64,000 nucleotides of DNA from Thiomonas arsenitoxydans (GTDB lineage Bacteria; Pseudomonadota; Gammaproteobacteria; Burkholderiales; Burkholderiaceae_C), in assembly GCF_000253115.1 (NCBI RefSeq), contig NC_014145.1:2418001-2482000 (forward strand), written 5' to 3'. A program made the translations under genes and the position numbers. Below the pieces are notes generated by a model. That model saw nothing but the letters and a program-made list of their open reading frames with translations. It ran no database searches and was not told the DNA's origin. Below, piece after piece: positions 38,255 through 46,354 of the stretch; the first letter of the stretch is position 1; the number at the start of each line of letters is the position of its first letter.

Positions 38255-39163
38255 GTGAGTACAAATGCGTTTTTGAGCGTTCTGCCTGAAATGGTGACCT
38301 TCCTGCGAGTCGCCGAGTCCGGGAGTTTCTCCGCAGCCGCACGGCAGCTTGGCACCACGCCCTCGGCGGTGAGCCGTCAGGTCTCTCGCCTGGAAAAACA
38401 CCTCGGCGTTCAGCTGATCCTGCGAACAACGCGACAACTCCGTCTGACCGCCGCAGGAGACGCGGCGCGCGTGCGCTGCGGCGAGTTGGTCGCCGCGGCG
38501 CACGCCGTCATGCAAGTGCCGCAACAAATAGCCGGAACGCCGAAGGGATCGATCTGCATCAGCGCCCCGAAGGCATTTGCCCGGCATGTGCTGCATCCCT
38601 TGCTCTTGCAGTTTCTGGCGCAATGGCCCCAGGTACAACTGCAATTGATCGCCACCGACCATGAGGTCGATCCCTTTCGCGAGGGTGTCGATCTGATGAT
38701 CCGCGTCACGCGTCATCCGCCCGAAGGCTTTGCCGCGCGCGAACTGATGCAGGTAGAGCAAGTTCTATGCGCAGCGCCCGCGTATCTTGCGGCCCACCCG
38801 GCCATTACTCATCCATCCGATCTGGCGGTGCACAGCTGCCTTCCCCTGGGCGAAGATGCTCACGACAGGTGCTGGCGCTTTCGGCAGGGCGACACTGAGA
38901 CTAAAGTCGTCGTGCAGGGTCGCTATGCCGTGAATCACAGCGCATTGCGGCTGGAGGCCATGCTGGTCGGTCTGGGGCTCTGCACCTTGCCTGACTATGT
39001 GGCGCGCCACGCACTGGAGAACAGGTCTGCCGTCCAGGTCTTGCCGGACTGGAATTTCCTGGGAAGTTATGGCGGCCGTGCCTACGCACTCTATCCGCCG
39101 AGCCGCTTTGTGTCGCCCACCTTGCGCGCACTGATCGACCATCTTGCCGCCGCCCTGGAATAA
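38255..39163 (+). CDS. LysR-family transcriptional regulator
   Basis: 302 residues from the GTG at 38255; an ATG at 38291 would remove 12 residues. The helix-turn-helix is FLRVAESGSFSAAARQLGTTPSAVSRQVSRLEKHLG, and the effector domain follows from about residue 95 with the LysR_substrate pattern (VDLMIRVTRHP, LCTLPDYVARHAL). It is divergent from the EamA exporter, which is its likely target. A terminator lies directly after its stop. Confidence 0.88.
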   Translation: MSTNAFLSVLPEMVTFLRVAESGSFSAAARQLGTTPSAVSRQVSRLEKHLGVQLILRTTRQLRLTAAGDAARVRCGELVAAAHAVMQVPQQIAGTPKGSICISAPKAFARHVLHPLLLQFLAQWPQVQLQLIATDHEVDPFREGVDLMIRVTRHPPEGFAARELMQVEQVLCAAPAYLAAHPAITHPSDLAVHSCLPLGEDAHDRCWRFRQGDTETKVVVQGRYAVNHSALRLEAMLVGLGLCTLPDYVARHALENRSAVQVLPDWNFLGSYGGRAYALYPPSRFVSPTLRALIDHLAAALE

Positions 39164-39191
39164 AAAAACGCCCCGACTTGCGGGGCGTTTT
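39163..39191. terminator. Bidirectional terminator between lysR and the TRAP binding protein
   Basis: ACGCCCCG/CGGGGCGT (39168-39175, 39181-39188) with a 5-nt loop, preceded by seven A and followed by four T. It serves the converging lysR and TRAP genes. Confidence 0.85.
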
Positions 39192-39213
39192 CATCAGACC
39201 ACTTCTGCGCACA

Positions 39214-40299
39214 TCAGGTGAATTTGCGCGTGGCCATGAAACGGTCGAACTCGTTGTCCGCAAAGCGGAACCAGAGAATGTCGTCGTTGCGGAACTTGGC
39301 CCAGTCGGTGTAGACCTTTTTCCAACGGGGATTGCTCGCTGAAAGCTCGTTATAAAGGTCGTTGGACGCCTTGAACGCCGCTTCCATCACGTCTTTCGGA
39401 AAGCCTTGCAGCTTGGCGCCTTTGCCCACCAATTCCTTGAGCGCGGGAGGGTTCTTGGCGTCATACATGGCCTGCATATTGATGTGCGCATGCGAGGCCG
39501 CCAGTTCCACCATGGCCTTGTATTCCGCCGACAAAGCGTTGTAGGCCTTCTGGTTCACATACAGGTCGAGCTGCGGGCCGCCTTCCCACCAGCCGGGATA
39601 CAGGTAGTTTTTCGCCACCTTGTAGAAGCCCAGCTTCAGATCATCGTAAGGGCCGATCCACTCCGCCGCGTCGATGGTGCCCTTCTCCAGCGTGGGATAG
39701 ATGTCACCGCCCGGAATATTCTGCGGCACCACGCCGATGCGCTCCATCACCTTGCCGCCGAAGCCGCCAATGCGCATTTTCAGGCCCTTCATGTCGGCCA
39801 GGCTCTTGATCGGCTTGCGGAACCAGCCGCCCATCTGCGCGCCGGTATTGCCCAAAGGAAAGCTGATGATGTTGTAGTTTGCATAAAACTCGCGCATGAG
39901 CTTGAGGCCATTGCCCTGATACATCCAGGCGCTCATCTGGCGGGAGTTCATGCCGAAGGGCACAGCACAGCCCAGGGCGAAGGTCGGGTCCTTGCCGAAG
40001 AAGTAGTACGGCGCGGTGTGCGCGCACTCCACCGTACCTTGTTGCACGGCGTCGACCACGCCGAAGGGTGGAACCAGTTCACCGGCAGCATGGATGCTGA
40101 TTTCGAACTTGCCGCCCGAGGCTTCCTTGACCTTCTGCGCGAAGATGTTGGCCGCACCGAAGATGGTGTCGAGCGAATTGGGAAAACTTGACGCCAGGCG
40201 CCAGCGCACGGACTGCTGGGCCATGACAACGGCGGGTGCGCTACCCGCCGCGAGAATACCGGCCAGGCCGGCGTGTTTGACAAATGAACGGCGTTCCAT
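39214..40299 (-). CDS. TRAP transporter solute-binding protein, TakP-like (copy 1)
   Basis: 361 residues. A twin-arginine-type signal (ERRSFVKHAGLAGILAAG) precedes the mature DctP-family domain. VRWRLASSFPNSLDTIFG, GNTGAQMGGWFRKPI, WIGPYDDLKLGF and YPGWWEGG match, from memory, TakP of Rhodobacter sphaeroides, a 2-oxoacid-binding TRAP protein. It is a close paralog of the next gene upstream. No DctQ/DctM membrane subunits are in the window. The start at 40299 gives the signal; the frame to 40323 is shorter on evidence. Confidence 0.88.
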   Translation of the reverse strand: MERRSFVKHAGLAGILAAGSAPAVVMAQQSVRWRLASSFPNSLDTIFGAANIFAQKVKEASGGKFEISIHAAGELVPPFGVVDAVQQGTVECAHTAPYYFFGKDPTFALGCAVPFGMNSRQMSAWMYQGNGLKLMREFYANYNIISFPLGNTGAQMGGWFRKPIKSLADMKGLKMRIGGFGGKVMERIGVVPQNIPGGDIYPTLEKGTIDAAEWIGPYDDLKLGFYKVAKNYLYPGWWEGGPQLDLYVNQKAYNALSAEYKAMVELAASHAHINMQAMYDAKNPPALKELVGKGAKLQGFPKDVMEAAFKASNDLYNELSASNPRWKKVYTDWAKFRNDDILWFRFADNEFDRFMATRKFT

Positions 40300-40332
40300 A
40301 GGGTCTCCTGGTAAATAAGTCACTCTCGATAC

Positions 40333-40361
40333 AGATGATTCATTTCATATCAAGATGATTC
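40333..40361 (-). repeat. Two direct repeats at the copy-1 promoter
   Basis: AGATGATTC occurs at 40333-40341 and exactly again at 40353-40361, 20 bp apart (about two helical turns). A possible -10 (TACAAT on the minus strand, 40364-40369) lies just upstream, so the repeats would straddle the transcription start. They could be a repressor or regulator site; no regulator is identified. Confidence 0.5.
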
Positions 40362-40391
40362 CAATTGTATTGACCCGTCCCAAACGCCCTG

Positions 40392-40419
40392 AAAAAAGCC
40401 CGCTTCGGCGGGCTTTTTT
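40392..40419. terminator. Bidirectional terminator between the two TRAP binding-protein genes
   Basis: AAAAAAGCCCGC, loop TTCG, GCGGGCTTTTTT. The UUCG tetraloop, GC-rich stem and T run are classic. It lies 17 bp after the copy-2 stop, so copy 2 is terminated before copy 1 and the two genes are separate units. Confidence 0.92.
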
Positions 40420-40436
40420 TGGCTAGGGCAGCGCGC

Positions 40437-41519
40437 TCAGGTGAGCTTGCGTGTGGACATGAAACGGTCGAACTCGTTCTCGGCAAAACGGAACCACAGA
40501 ATGTCGTCGTTGCGGAATTTCACCCAGTCGGCGTAGACCTTGCGCCAATTCGGATTGTTTGCGGACAGTTCGCTGTAAAGATCGTTGGCCGCCTTGTACG
40601 CCGCTTCCATGACGTCTTTGGGGAAGCCTTGCAGCTTGGCACCCTTGCCCACCAGTTCCTTGAGAGCCGGGGGGTTCTTGGCGTCGTAGGCAGCCTGCAT
40701 ATTGACGTGGGCATAGGCCGTCGCGGCATCGACCGCCGCCTTGTAGTCGGCGGGCAGCGCGTTGTAGGCCTTCTGGTTGACGTAGAGATCAAGCTCCAGA
40801 CCGCCTTCCCACCAGCCGGGGTACAGGTAGTTCTTTGCCACCTTGTAGAAGCCGAGCTTCAGGTCGTCATAGGGCCCGATCCACTCCGCCGCGTCGATGG
40901 TGCCTTTTTCCAGCGAGGGGTAGATGTCACCGCCGGGAATGTTCTGCGGCACCACGCCGATGCGCTCGATCACCTTGCCAGCGAAACCGCCGATGCGCAT
41001 TTTCAGGCCCTTCATGTCGGCCAGGCTCTTGATCGGCTTGCGGAACCAGCCACCCATCTGCGCGCCGGTGTTGCCGCAGGGGAAGTTGAGGAAGTTGTAC
41101 TGACTGTAGAACTCGCGCATGAGCTTGAGACCGTTGCCCTGGAACATCCAGGCCGTCATCTGGCGCGAGTTGAAGCCGAACGGCACCGTGCCGCCCAGCG
41201 CGAAGGTCGGGTCTTTGCCGAAGAAGTAGTACGGCGCGGTGTGGCAGCACTCCACCGTGCCTTGCTGCACGGCGTCGACCACGCCGAACGCCGGCACCAG
41301 TTCACCGGCGGCGTGCACCGAGATCTCGAACTTGCCGTTGGTCAGTTCCTTGACCTTTTGTGCGAACACATTGGCGGCGCCATAAATGGTGTCGAGTGAA
41401 TTGGGAAAGCTGGAGGCCAGACGCCAACGTATCGATTGCTGGGCCATGACGGCCGGGGCGGTACCCGCAGCGAGGATGCCGGCGAGGCCAGCGTGTTTGA
41501 CAAAGGAGCGACGTTCCAT
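40437..41519 (-). CDS. TRAP transporter solute-binding protein, TakP-like (copy 2)
   Basis: 360 residues, nearly collinear with copy 1 (long identical blocks such as GGDIYP, TIDAAEWIGPYDDLKLGF and KELVGKGAKLQGFPKDVMEA). The same twin-arginine-type signal (ERRSFVKHAGLAGILAAG) is present. Differences that could change ligand specificity include CCHTAPYYFFG versus CAHTAPYYFFG and GGTVPFGFN versus GCAVPFGMN. No DctQM genes adjoin it. It has its own upstream region (41520-41750) and terminator. Confidence 0.88.
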   Translation of the reverse strand: MERRSFVKHAGLAGILAAGTAPAVMAQQSIRWRLASSFPNSLDTIYGAANVFAQKVKELTNGKFEISVHAAGELVPAFGVVDAVQQGTVECCHTAPYYFFGKDPTFALGGTVPFGFNSRQMTAWMFQGNGLKLMREFYSQYNFLNFPCGNTGAQMGGWFRKPIKSLADMKGLKMRIGGFAGKVIERIGVVPQNIPGGDIYPSLEKGTIDAAEWIGPYDDLKLGFYKVAKNYLYPGWWEGGLELDLYVNQKAYNALPADYKAAVDAATAYAHVNMQAAYDAKNPPALKELVGKGAKLQGFPKDVMEAAYKAANDLYSELSANNPNWRKVYADWVKFRNDDILWFRFAENEFDRFMSTRKLT

Positions 41520-41673
41520 GGAGTCTCCGGAAGGGGAATAAGAAAGGATCGGGATGTGAGTTCTTCTGCTGTCGCGAGACGGCTTGACCCGACGTGACCA
41601 TCGTAACTTCTGTAACCATTCGCATCATTGCGGGTAAGCGCGAAGGATTCCTGACTCTGGCGCGAATCAGCTT

Positions 41674-41686
41674 TGACTTGAAGTCA
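41674..41686. promoter_or_regulatory. 13-nt palindrome upstream of the copy-2 TRAP gene
   Basis: TGACTT-G-AAGTCA, perfect 6-bp arms around one base, about 155 bp upstream of the copy-2 start and downstream of the pmbA hairpin. It is a possible operator; no matching site is seen before copy 1. Confidence 0.35.
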
Positions 41687-41706
41687 CCAATGCGGACGTG
41701 CAAACG

Positions 41707-41732
41707 ACAAGGCCGCCCGAAGGCGGCCTTGT
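41707..41732 (-). terminator. Hairpin after pmbA, probable terminator
   Basis: Arms ACAAGGCCGCC/GGCGGCCTTGT with loop CGAA (11 bp), 19 nt beyond the pmbA stop. The T-tract on the minus strand is weak (CGTTTGC), so termination may be Rho-assisted. Confidence 0.6.
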
Positions 41733-41750
41733 GCGAGGGGCTCGGCAAAC

Positions 41751-43106
41751 TCAGCCCGCGCCGCCCACCGTCATGCCGTCGATCAGGATGGAGCCCGTGG
41801 TCTTGCTGCCATAGGTGTGCGTATCCGCGCCCACGGCCACCACATTGCGCAGCATGTCGCGCAGATTGCCCGCGATGGTGATTTCCTGCACGGGATAGCG
41901 GATTTTTCCGCCCTCCACCCAAAACCCCATGACCCCACGCGAATAGTCGCCCGTCACATAGTTGACGCCGTGGCCCATGAGTTCGATGGCGAACAGCCCG
42001 GTGTCGAGCTTGCGCAGCATGGCGCGCAGATCATCCTTTGCCTGCGTGAGGCGGCTTTGCAGCAGCAGGTTGTGCGCGCCGCCGGCGTTGCCGGTGGTCT
42101 GCATGCCGAGCTTGCGTGCCGAATAAGTGCCGAGCAGATAGCCTTGCACCACGCCGCCGTCCACCAAACTGCGCTTGTGCGTGGCCACACCTTCGCTGTC
42201 GAACGGCGCGCTGCCGCGGCGTTTGGGCAGGGTGGGGTCTTCGATCAGGTCGATGTGATCGGCCCACACCTGCTGTCCCAGACTGTCCTGCAGAAAAGAG
42301 GATTTGCGATACAGCGCGCCGCCGCTGATGGCATGGGTGAAGCTGCCGATCAGGCCGGAGGCCAGCGGCGACTCGAACAACACCGGGCACTTGCGCGTGG
42401 ACAGCTTGCGCGCCTTCAGCCGCGACAACGCTCGCTCTGCGGCGTAACGCCCCACCGCCTCGGGAGAAGCCAGGTCGGCGGGGTCGCATTCGGACGTCCA
42501 CCAGTAATCGCGCTGCATGTCGTCGCCGCGGCCTGCAATGGGCGCACACGACAGACTATGCGACGAGGTAGCGTAGCCGTCGCAGAAGCCGCGGCTGTTG
42601 GCCAATACGAAGTGCGACTCTTGCGCGGATACGCTGGCGCCTTCGCTGTTGCGGATGCGTGGGTCCACGGCGAACGCGGCCTTCTCGGCGCGCAGCGCGA
42701 TCTTGGCCGCGCTCTGCGGTGTCAGATCCCAGGGGTGATAGAGATCGAGCTGCGGCTGTTGCTGACCGATGGCCAGCATCTCCACCTCGGGCAGCCCGGC
42801 GCAGTCGTCTTCGGCGGTGTAGCGGGCGATGTCAAACGCCGCCTGCGCGGTGCGCGCAATGGCCTCTGCCGAAAAGTCCGACGTGCTGGCATGGCCGCGG
42901 CGCTGGCCATCGAACACGCTGATGGACAGACTCTTGTCGCGGTTGTGCTCCACGTTCTCGATCTGGCCGTTGCGCACGCCGACCGACATGCCCTGCCCTT
43001 CGGAGACTTCCACTTGAGCGTCCGAGGCGCCGACCTTGCGCGCCTGTTCGAGTGCCTGCTGGGCGAGAACCTGAAACTGCGATTTGTTGTAGGCGAAACG
43101 TCCCAC
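41751..43106 (-). CDS. pmbA: Metalloprotease PmbA/TldE
   Basis: 451 residues, TldD/PmbA family. It pairs with TldD to process small peptides (for example microcin B17 and CcdA in E. coli). The N-terminal block has GMSVGVRNGQIENVEHNRDK, the C-terminal block FDSEGVATHKRSLVDGGVVQGYL, and NAGGAHNLLLQ is present. The tldD partner is not in this window. It is divergent from yjgA, which is the usual proteobacterial order. Confidence 0.93.
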   Translation of the reverse strand: MGRFAYNKSQFQVLAQQALEQARKVGASDAQVEVSEGQGMSVGVRNGQIENVEHNRDKSLSISVFDGQRRGHASTSDFSAEAIARTAQAAFDIARYTAEDDCAGLPEVEMLAIGQQQPQLDLYHPWDLTPQSAAKIALRAEKAAFAVDPRIRNSEGASVSAQESHFVLANSRGFCDGYATSSHSLSCAPIAGRGDDMQRDYWWTSECDPADLASPEAVGRYAAERALSRLKARKLSTRKCPVLFESPLASGLIGSFTHAISGGALYRKSSFLQDSLGQQVWADHIDLIEDPTLPKRRGSAPFDSEGVATHKRSLVDGGVVQGYLLGTYSARKLGMQTTGNAGGAHNLLLQSRLTQAKDDLRAMLRKLDTGLFAIELMGHGVNYVTGDYSRGVMGFWVEGGKIRYPVQEITIAGNLRDMLRNVVAVGADTHTYGSKTTGSILIDGMTVGGAG

Positions 43107-43196
43107 GATATGGCATTCCTTTTTTGGCGGCCCGGCTCACTGTCCAGGATGGGCAGGTGGCCAAGGCGCGCATGAACTCAACGGATAATAAGAGCC

Positions 43197-43769
43197 ATGA
43201 AATTCCCGCATCGCCCCACCGGCCCCGCCTTTGATCCACCCGACGACCGACCGCCGAGCAAAAGCCAGGTCAAACGCGACATGCTTGCGCTGCAAGAATT
43301 GGGCGAACAACTGATCAGTCTGCCAGCCCACACCATCCGGCAGGCCGATCTGCCCGAAGCCCTGCGAGATGCCGTGCTAGAAGCACAGCGCATCACCGCG
43401 CATGGCGGCCGCAAGCGCCAGACCCTTTATGTGGGCAAACTGATGCGCTCGACCGATGCCGACGCAGTGCGCGCGGTCATTGCCGCAGCCACCCAGGACG
43501 ACCGCGCCAGCGTGGCCCGCATGCACGCGCTGGAGCGCTGGCGCGACGTTCTGCTGGCCGACGATCAGGCGCAGACCGAATTCCTCGACAAATACCCCAG
43601 CACCGACGCGCAACAATTGCGCCAGCTCGTGCGCGGCGCACGCGCCGAAGTCGGTGCCGACAAGCCGCCGCGACTCACCCGTCAACTTTTCCAGTTCGTC
43701 AAAGCGGCCATCGCCGCGCACGACACACCTCACCATCCCGCAGACGATGAACCCCTCCCCAGTTTCTGA
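43197..43769 (+). CDS. yjgA: Ribosome biogenesis factor YjgA/DarP (DUF615)
   Basis: 190 residues. PPSKSQVKRDMLALQELGEQL is the family hallmark, followed by a helical bundle with THxxRKRQ-like HGGRKRQTLYVGKLMR. The protein associates with late 50S particles. A possible -10 (GATAAT at 43184-43189) ends only 7 nt before the ATG, so the transcript may have almost no leader. It overlaps mog by 23 bp. Confidence 0.88.
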   Translation: MKFPHRPTGPAFDPPDDRPPSKSQVKRDMLALQELGEQLISLPAHTIRQADLPEALRDAVLEAQRITAHGGRKRQTLYVGKLMRSTDADAVRAVIAAATQDDRASVARMHALERWRDVLLADDQAQTEFLDKYPSTDAQQLRQLVRGARAEVGADKPPRLTRQLFQFVKAAIAAHDTPHHPADDEPLPSF

Positions 43770-44370
43770 AACGTCCGCCGCCGACCGTGTGCGCATCGGC
43801 CTGGTCTCCATCAGCGACCGCGCCAGCACCGGCATCTACCAGGACAAGGGCCTTCCCGCCTTGCGCGACTGGCTCGGGCGCGCCTTGCTCAACCCGGTGA
43901 GCTTTGTTGAACGGCTGATACCCGATGACCGCCTGCAGATCGCCAACACGCTGTGCGAACTGGTGGACTCCGAGCATTGCGACCTGGTGCTGACCACGGG
44001 CGGCACCGGCCCCGCTCCGCGCGACGTCACCCCGGAGGCCACGCTGGATGTGGCCGACAAGGAGATGCCCGGCTTCGGTGAACAGATGCGCCGCATCAGC
44101 CTGCACTTCGTGCCCACCGCCATTCTGTCGCGGCAGACCGCAGTGATCCGCGCGAAAACGCTGATCATCAATCTGCCGGGCCAGCCCAAGTCGATTGCCG
44201 AAACGCTCGAAGGCGTGCACGACGCCGCCGGTCAAAGCGTCGTGCCGGGCCTGTTCGCCGCGGTGCCGTATTGCGTCGATCTGATCGGCGGGCCGTATCT
44301 GGAAACCGACCCCGCAGTGTGCGTGGCCTTCCGCCCTAAATCGGCGCAGCGGCCGCCACGGGTTTCGTAA
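43747..44370 (+). CDS. mog: Molybdopterin adenylyltransferase
   Basis: 207 residues, MoCF_biosynth fold. TTGGTGPAPRDVTPEAT is the molybdopterin-binding block, and GEQMRRISLHFVPTAILSRQ and INLPGQPKSIAETLEGV are typical of Mog. It adenylylates molybdopterin before molybdenum insertion by MoeA. The ATG at 43747 lies in the yjgA 3' end; the longer open frame over yjgA is spurious. The next genes are a molybdate/tungstate transporter, a functional match. Confidence 0.92.
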   Translation: MNPSPVSETSAADRVRIGLVSISDRASTGIYQDKGLPALRDWLGRALLNPVSFVERLIPDDRLQIANTLCELVDSEHCDLVLTTGGTGPAPRDVTPEATLDVADKEMPGFGEQMRRISLHFVPTAILSRQTAVIRAKTLIINLPGQPKSIAETLEGVHDAAGQSVVPGLFAAVPYCVDLIGGPYLETDPAVCVAFRPKSAQRPPRVS

Positions 44371-44421
44371 CCCGCTGTCACCACCTTGCTTTCTGCGGGC
44401 ACGACAAACGTCGGCCTTTCG

Positions 44422-44444
44422 CGTTATGCTCAAAATGCACAACG
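44422..44444 (+). promoter_or_regulatory. Probable Mo-box (ModE-type operator) over the wtpA promoter
   Basis: CGTTATGC, 7 nt, GCACAACG: the arms match as inverted repeat at 7 of 8 positions and resemble the CGnTAT...ATAnCG layout of ModE sites. The left arm contains a possible -10 (TATGCT, 44425-44430) with ACGACA 18 bp upstream. The wtpA start is 15 bp past the site. ModE itself is not in the window. Confidence 0.5.
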
Positions 44445-44458
44445 ACAGGAGACTTGCA

Positions 44459-45418
44459 ATGCACCCGATGAAAACACTCCCTCTCACCTTGAGCGCACTG
44501 GCGCTGGCAGCCGCCTGCACCACGGCCCAGGCTGAAACCCTGACCGTGTTCGCCGCGGGCACTCTCGGCAAATCGTTCACCACCCTGGCACGCGGCTTCG
44601 AGAAGCTGCATCCGGGCGTGACCGTGCAGCCGCAATTCGGCGGCAGCGTCAAAATGGTCAAGCAGGTCACTGTTCTGCACCAGCCGGCTGACGTAGTGGC
44701 TGTGGCCGACTATTCGGTCATCCCCAAGTACATGTTCAAGGGCGATGAGGGCAACAAACCCACGGCCGACTGGTCCATCGGCTTTCTGGGCAACGCCATC
44801 ACCTTCATCTACACCCCCAAGAGCAAGGGCGCGAAGGAGATCAACGCCGACAACTGGTGGAAAATTCTCTCCGAACCCGGCGTGCAGATCGGGCGATCCA
44901 ACCCCAACACCGATCCCTCGGGCTATCAAACCCTGCAGATGCTCGATCTGGCCGGCCGCTATTACAAACAGCCCGACCTTGAAGCCAAGGTGCTGGCCAA
45001 CTCGCCCGAGAGCAATATGCGCGATACCGAGACCGATCTGATCTCGGCGCTGCAGCTCGGTCAAATCGACTATCTCGCCATCTACCGCTCCGATGCCGTG
45101 CAGCATCACATGGAGTCCATCGACCTGCCGCCGCAGATCAACCTCAGCGATCCCAAGTTCGACGCCGACTACGCCAAGGCCAGCGCCAAGACCAAGAACG
45201 GCGAACTTTCCGGCCGTCCCATCATTTACGCGGTCACGATCCCAACGACCGCCCCGCATCCCAAGCTGGCGCAGGAGTTCATCGCCTACCTGCTCGGACC
45301 AGCAGGGCAAAAGGTCATTGCGGCCAATGGCTTCATTCCGCTCAAGCAACCCTACGCCATGAACCGCGACAAAGTTCCTGCGGACCTGCGCAAGCTCACA
45401 GTGGCCTGGCCAAGATGA
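44459..45418 (+). CDS. wtpA: Molybdate/tungstate ABC transporter, periplasmic binding protein
   Basis: 319 residues. A signal peptide ends near residue 25 (TTAQA). The mature protein starts ETLTVFAAGTLGKSF; ADVVAVADYSVIPK and GRSNPNTDPSGYQTLQM are blocks of the WtpA type, which bind oxyanions with octahedral coordination, different from the ModA type. The start at 44459 has AGGAG seven bases upstream; the frame to 44426 is less likely. It heads wtpABC. Confidence 0.88.
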   Translation: MHPMKTLPLTLSALALAAACTTAQAETLTVFAAGTLGKSFTTLARGFEKLHPGVTVQPQFGGSVKMVKQVTVLHQPADVVAVADYSVIPKYMFKGDEGNKPTADWSIGFLGNAITFIYTPKSKGAKEINADNWWKILSEPGVQIGRSNPNTDPSGYQTLQMLDLAGRYYKQPDLEAKVLANSPESNMRDTETDLISALQLGQIDYLAIYRSDAVQHHMESIDLPPQINLSDPKFDADYAKASAKTKNGELSGRPIIYAVTIPTTAPHPKLAQEFIAYLLGPAGQKVIAANGFIPLKQPYAMNRDKVPADLRKLTVAWPR

Positions 45419-45435
45419 GCCCACCCCGAAAGCCT

Positions 45436-45495
45436 GCGCTACGCTTGGCTCTCCCCTCAAGGGGCGCCACGCCCTTGGGGCGGCCCGGCGGGCGT
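45436..45495 (+). repeat. GC-rich REP-like inverted-repeat element between wtpA and wtpB
   Basis: Within the 111-bp wtpA-wtpB gap lies CCCCTCAAGGGGCG-CCA-CGCCCTTGGGGCGG, which can fold into a CAAGG(G)GCG/CGCCCTTG hairpin, followed by a CCCGGCGGGCG motif. Similar elements are, from memory, dispersed between genes in Burkholderiales. I see no second copy in this window. Confidence 0.55.
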
Positions 45496-45529
45496 GTCAC
45501 TGTGATCACCTCGCCGAGGAACGCAAACT

Positions 45530-46354
45530 ATGTTCAGGCGTGAGGCGCGCAGCCCGATGTTCTGGGTGTTCTGGCTGATCGGCGCGACGCTGCTGGCCTT
45601 CATCGCCCTGCCCTTGCTGGCCCTACTGCTGCACCCCACGTTTGGCGATCTGCGGCAGGTGGCGGCGATGGCGGATGTGCGCAGCGCCATTGGCCTGAGT
45701 CTGGGCGCGGCGCTGTTTAGCACGGTGCTGGCTGCGATGTTCGCCGTGCCGCTGGCTTATGTGCTGGCTCGGCAGCAGTTTCGTGGCAAGAGCGCGGTGG
45801 AAGCGCTGGTCGATCTGCCGCTCACCATTCCGCACACCATTGCGGGCATCGCGCTGCTGCTGGTGTTCAGCCGGGGCGGCTGGCTGGGCGCACCATTGGC
45901 CCACATCGGCCTGGAGTTCTGGGGCAAGTTTGCCGGCATCGTGCTGGCGATGAGTTATGTCGGCCTTCCCTATGCGGTGAACGCCGCCCGCGGCGGATTC
46001 GAGGCGGTGGACCTGCAGATCGAGCGCGCCGCGCGCATTCAGGGCGCGGCGCCGTGGGAGGTATTTCGCCGCGTCACCCTGCCGCTGGCCCGTCAGGGCA
46101 TTGGCACCGGGCTGACGCTGTGCTTCGCCCGCGCCATCGGCGAGTTTGCCGCTGTGGTGCTGCTGGCCTATTACCCGATGACCGCGCCGATACGCATCTA
46201 CGACCTGTTCCTGCAGTCCGGGCTGCGGCAATCCGTGGCGGCTTCGGTGCTGTTTCTGCTGGTGGTCATGGCGCTGTTCTGGGGACTGAGGCTGCTCGCC
46301 TCGGTGCGCGCGCCGCAGCCCGCGCAAGACCGGCAAAAGGCATGGCTGCACTGA
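45530..46354 (+). CDS. wtpB: Molybdate/tungstate ABC transporter, permease
   Basis: 274 residues with about six membrane helices. The EAA loop is ERAARIQGAAPWEVFRRVTLP, which docks to the ATPase, and LTIPHTIAGIALLL and ARAIGEFAAVVLLAYYP are typical of the ModB/CysT/WtpB group. It is separated from wtpA by the REP-like element and overlaps wtpC by 13 bp. Confidence 0.88.
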   Translation: MFRREARSPMFWVFWLIGATLLAFIALPLLALLLHPTFGDLRQVAAMADVRSAIGLSLGAALFSTVLAAMFAVPLAYVLARQQFRGKSAVEALVDLPLTIPHTIAGIALLLVFSRGGWLGAPLAHIGLEFWGKFAGIVLAMSYVGLPYAVNAARGGFEAVDLQIERAARIQGAAPWEVFRRVTLPLARQGIGTGLTLCFARAIGEFAAVVLLAYYPMTAPIRIYDLFLQSGLRQSVAASVLFLLVVMALFWGLRLLASVRAPQPAQDRQKAWLH

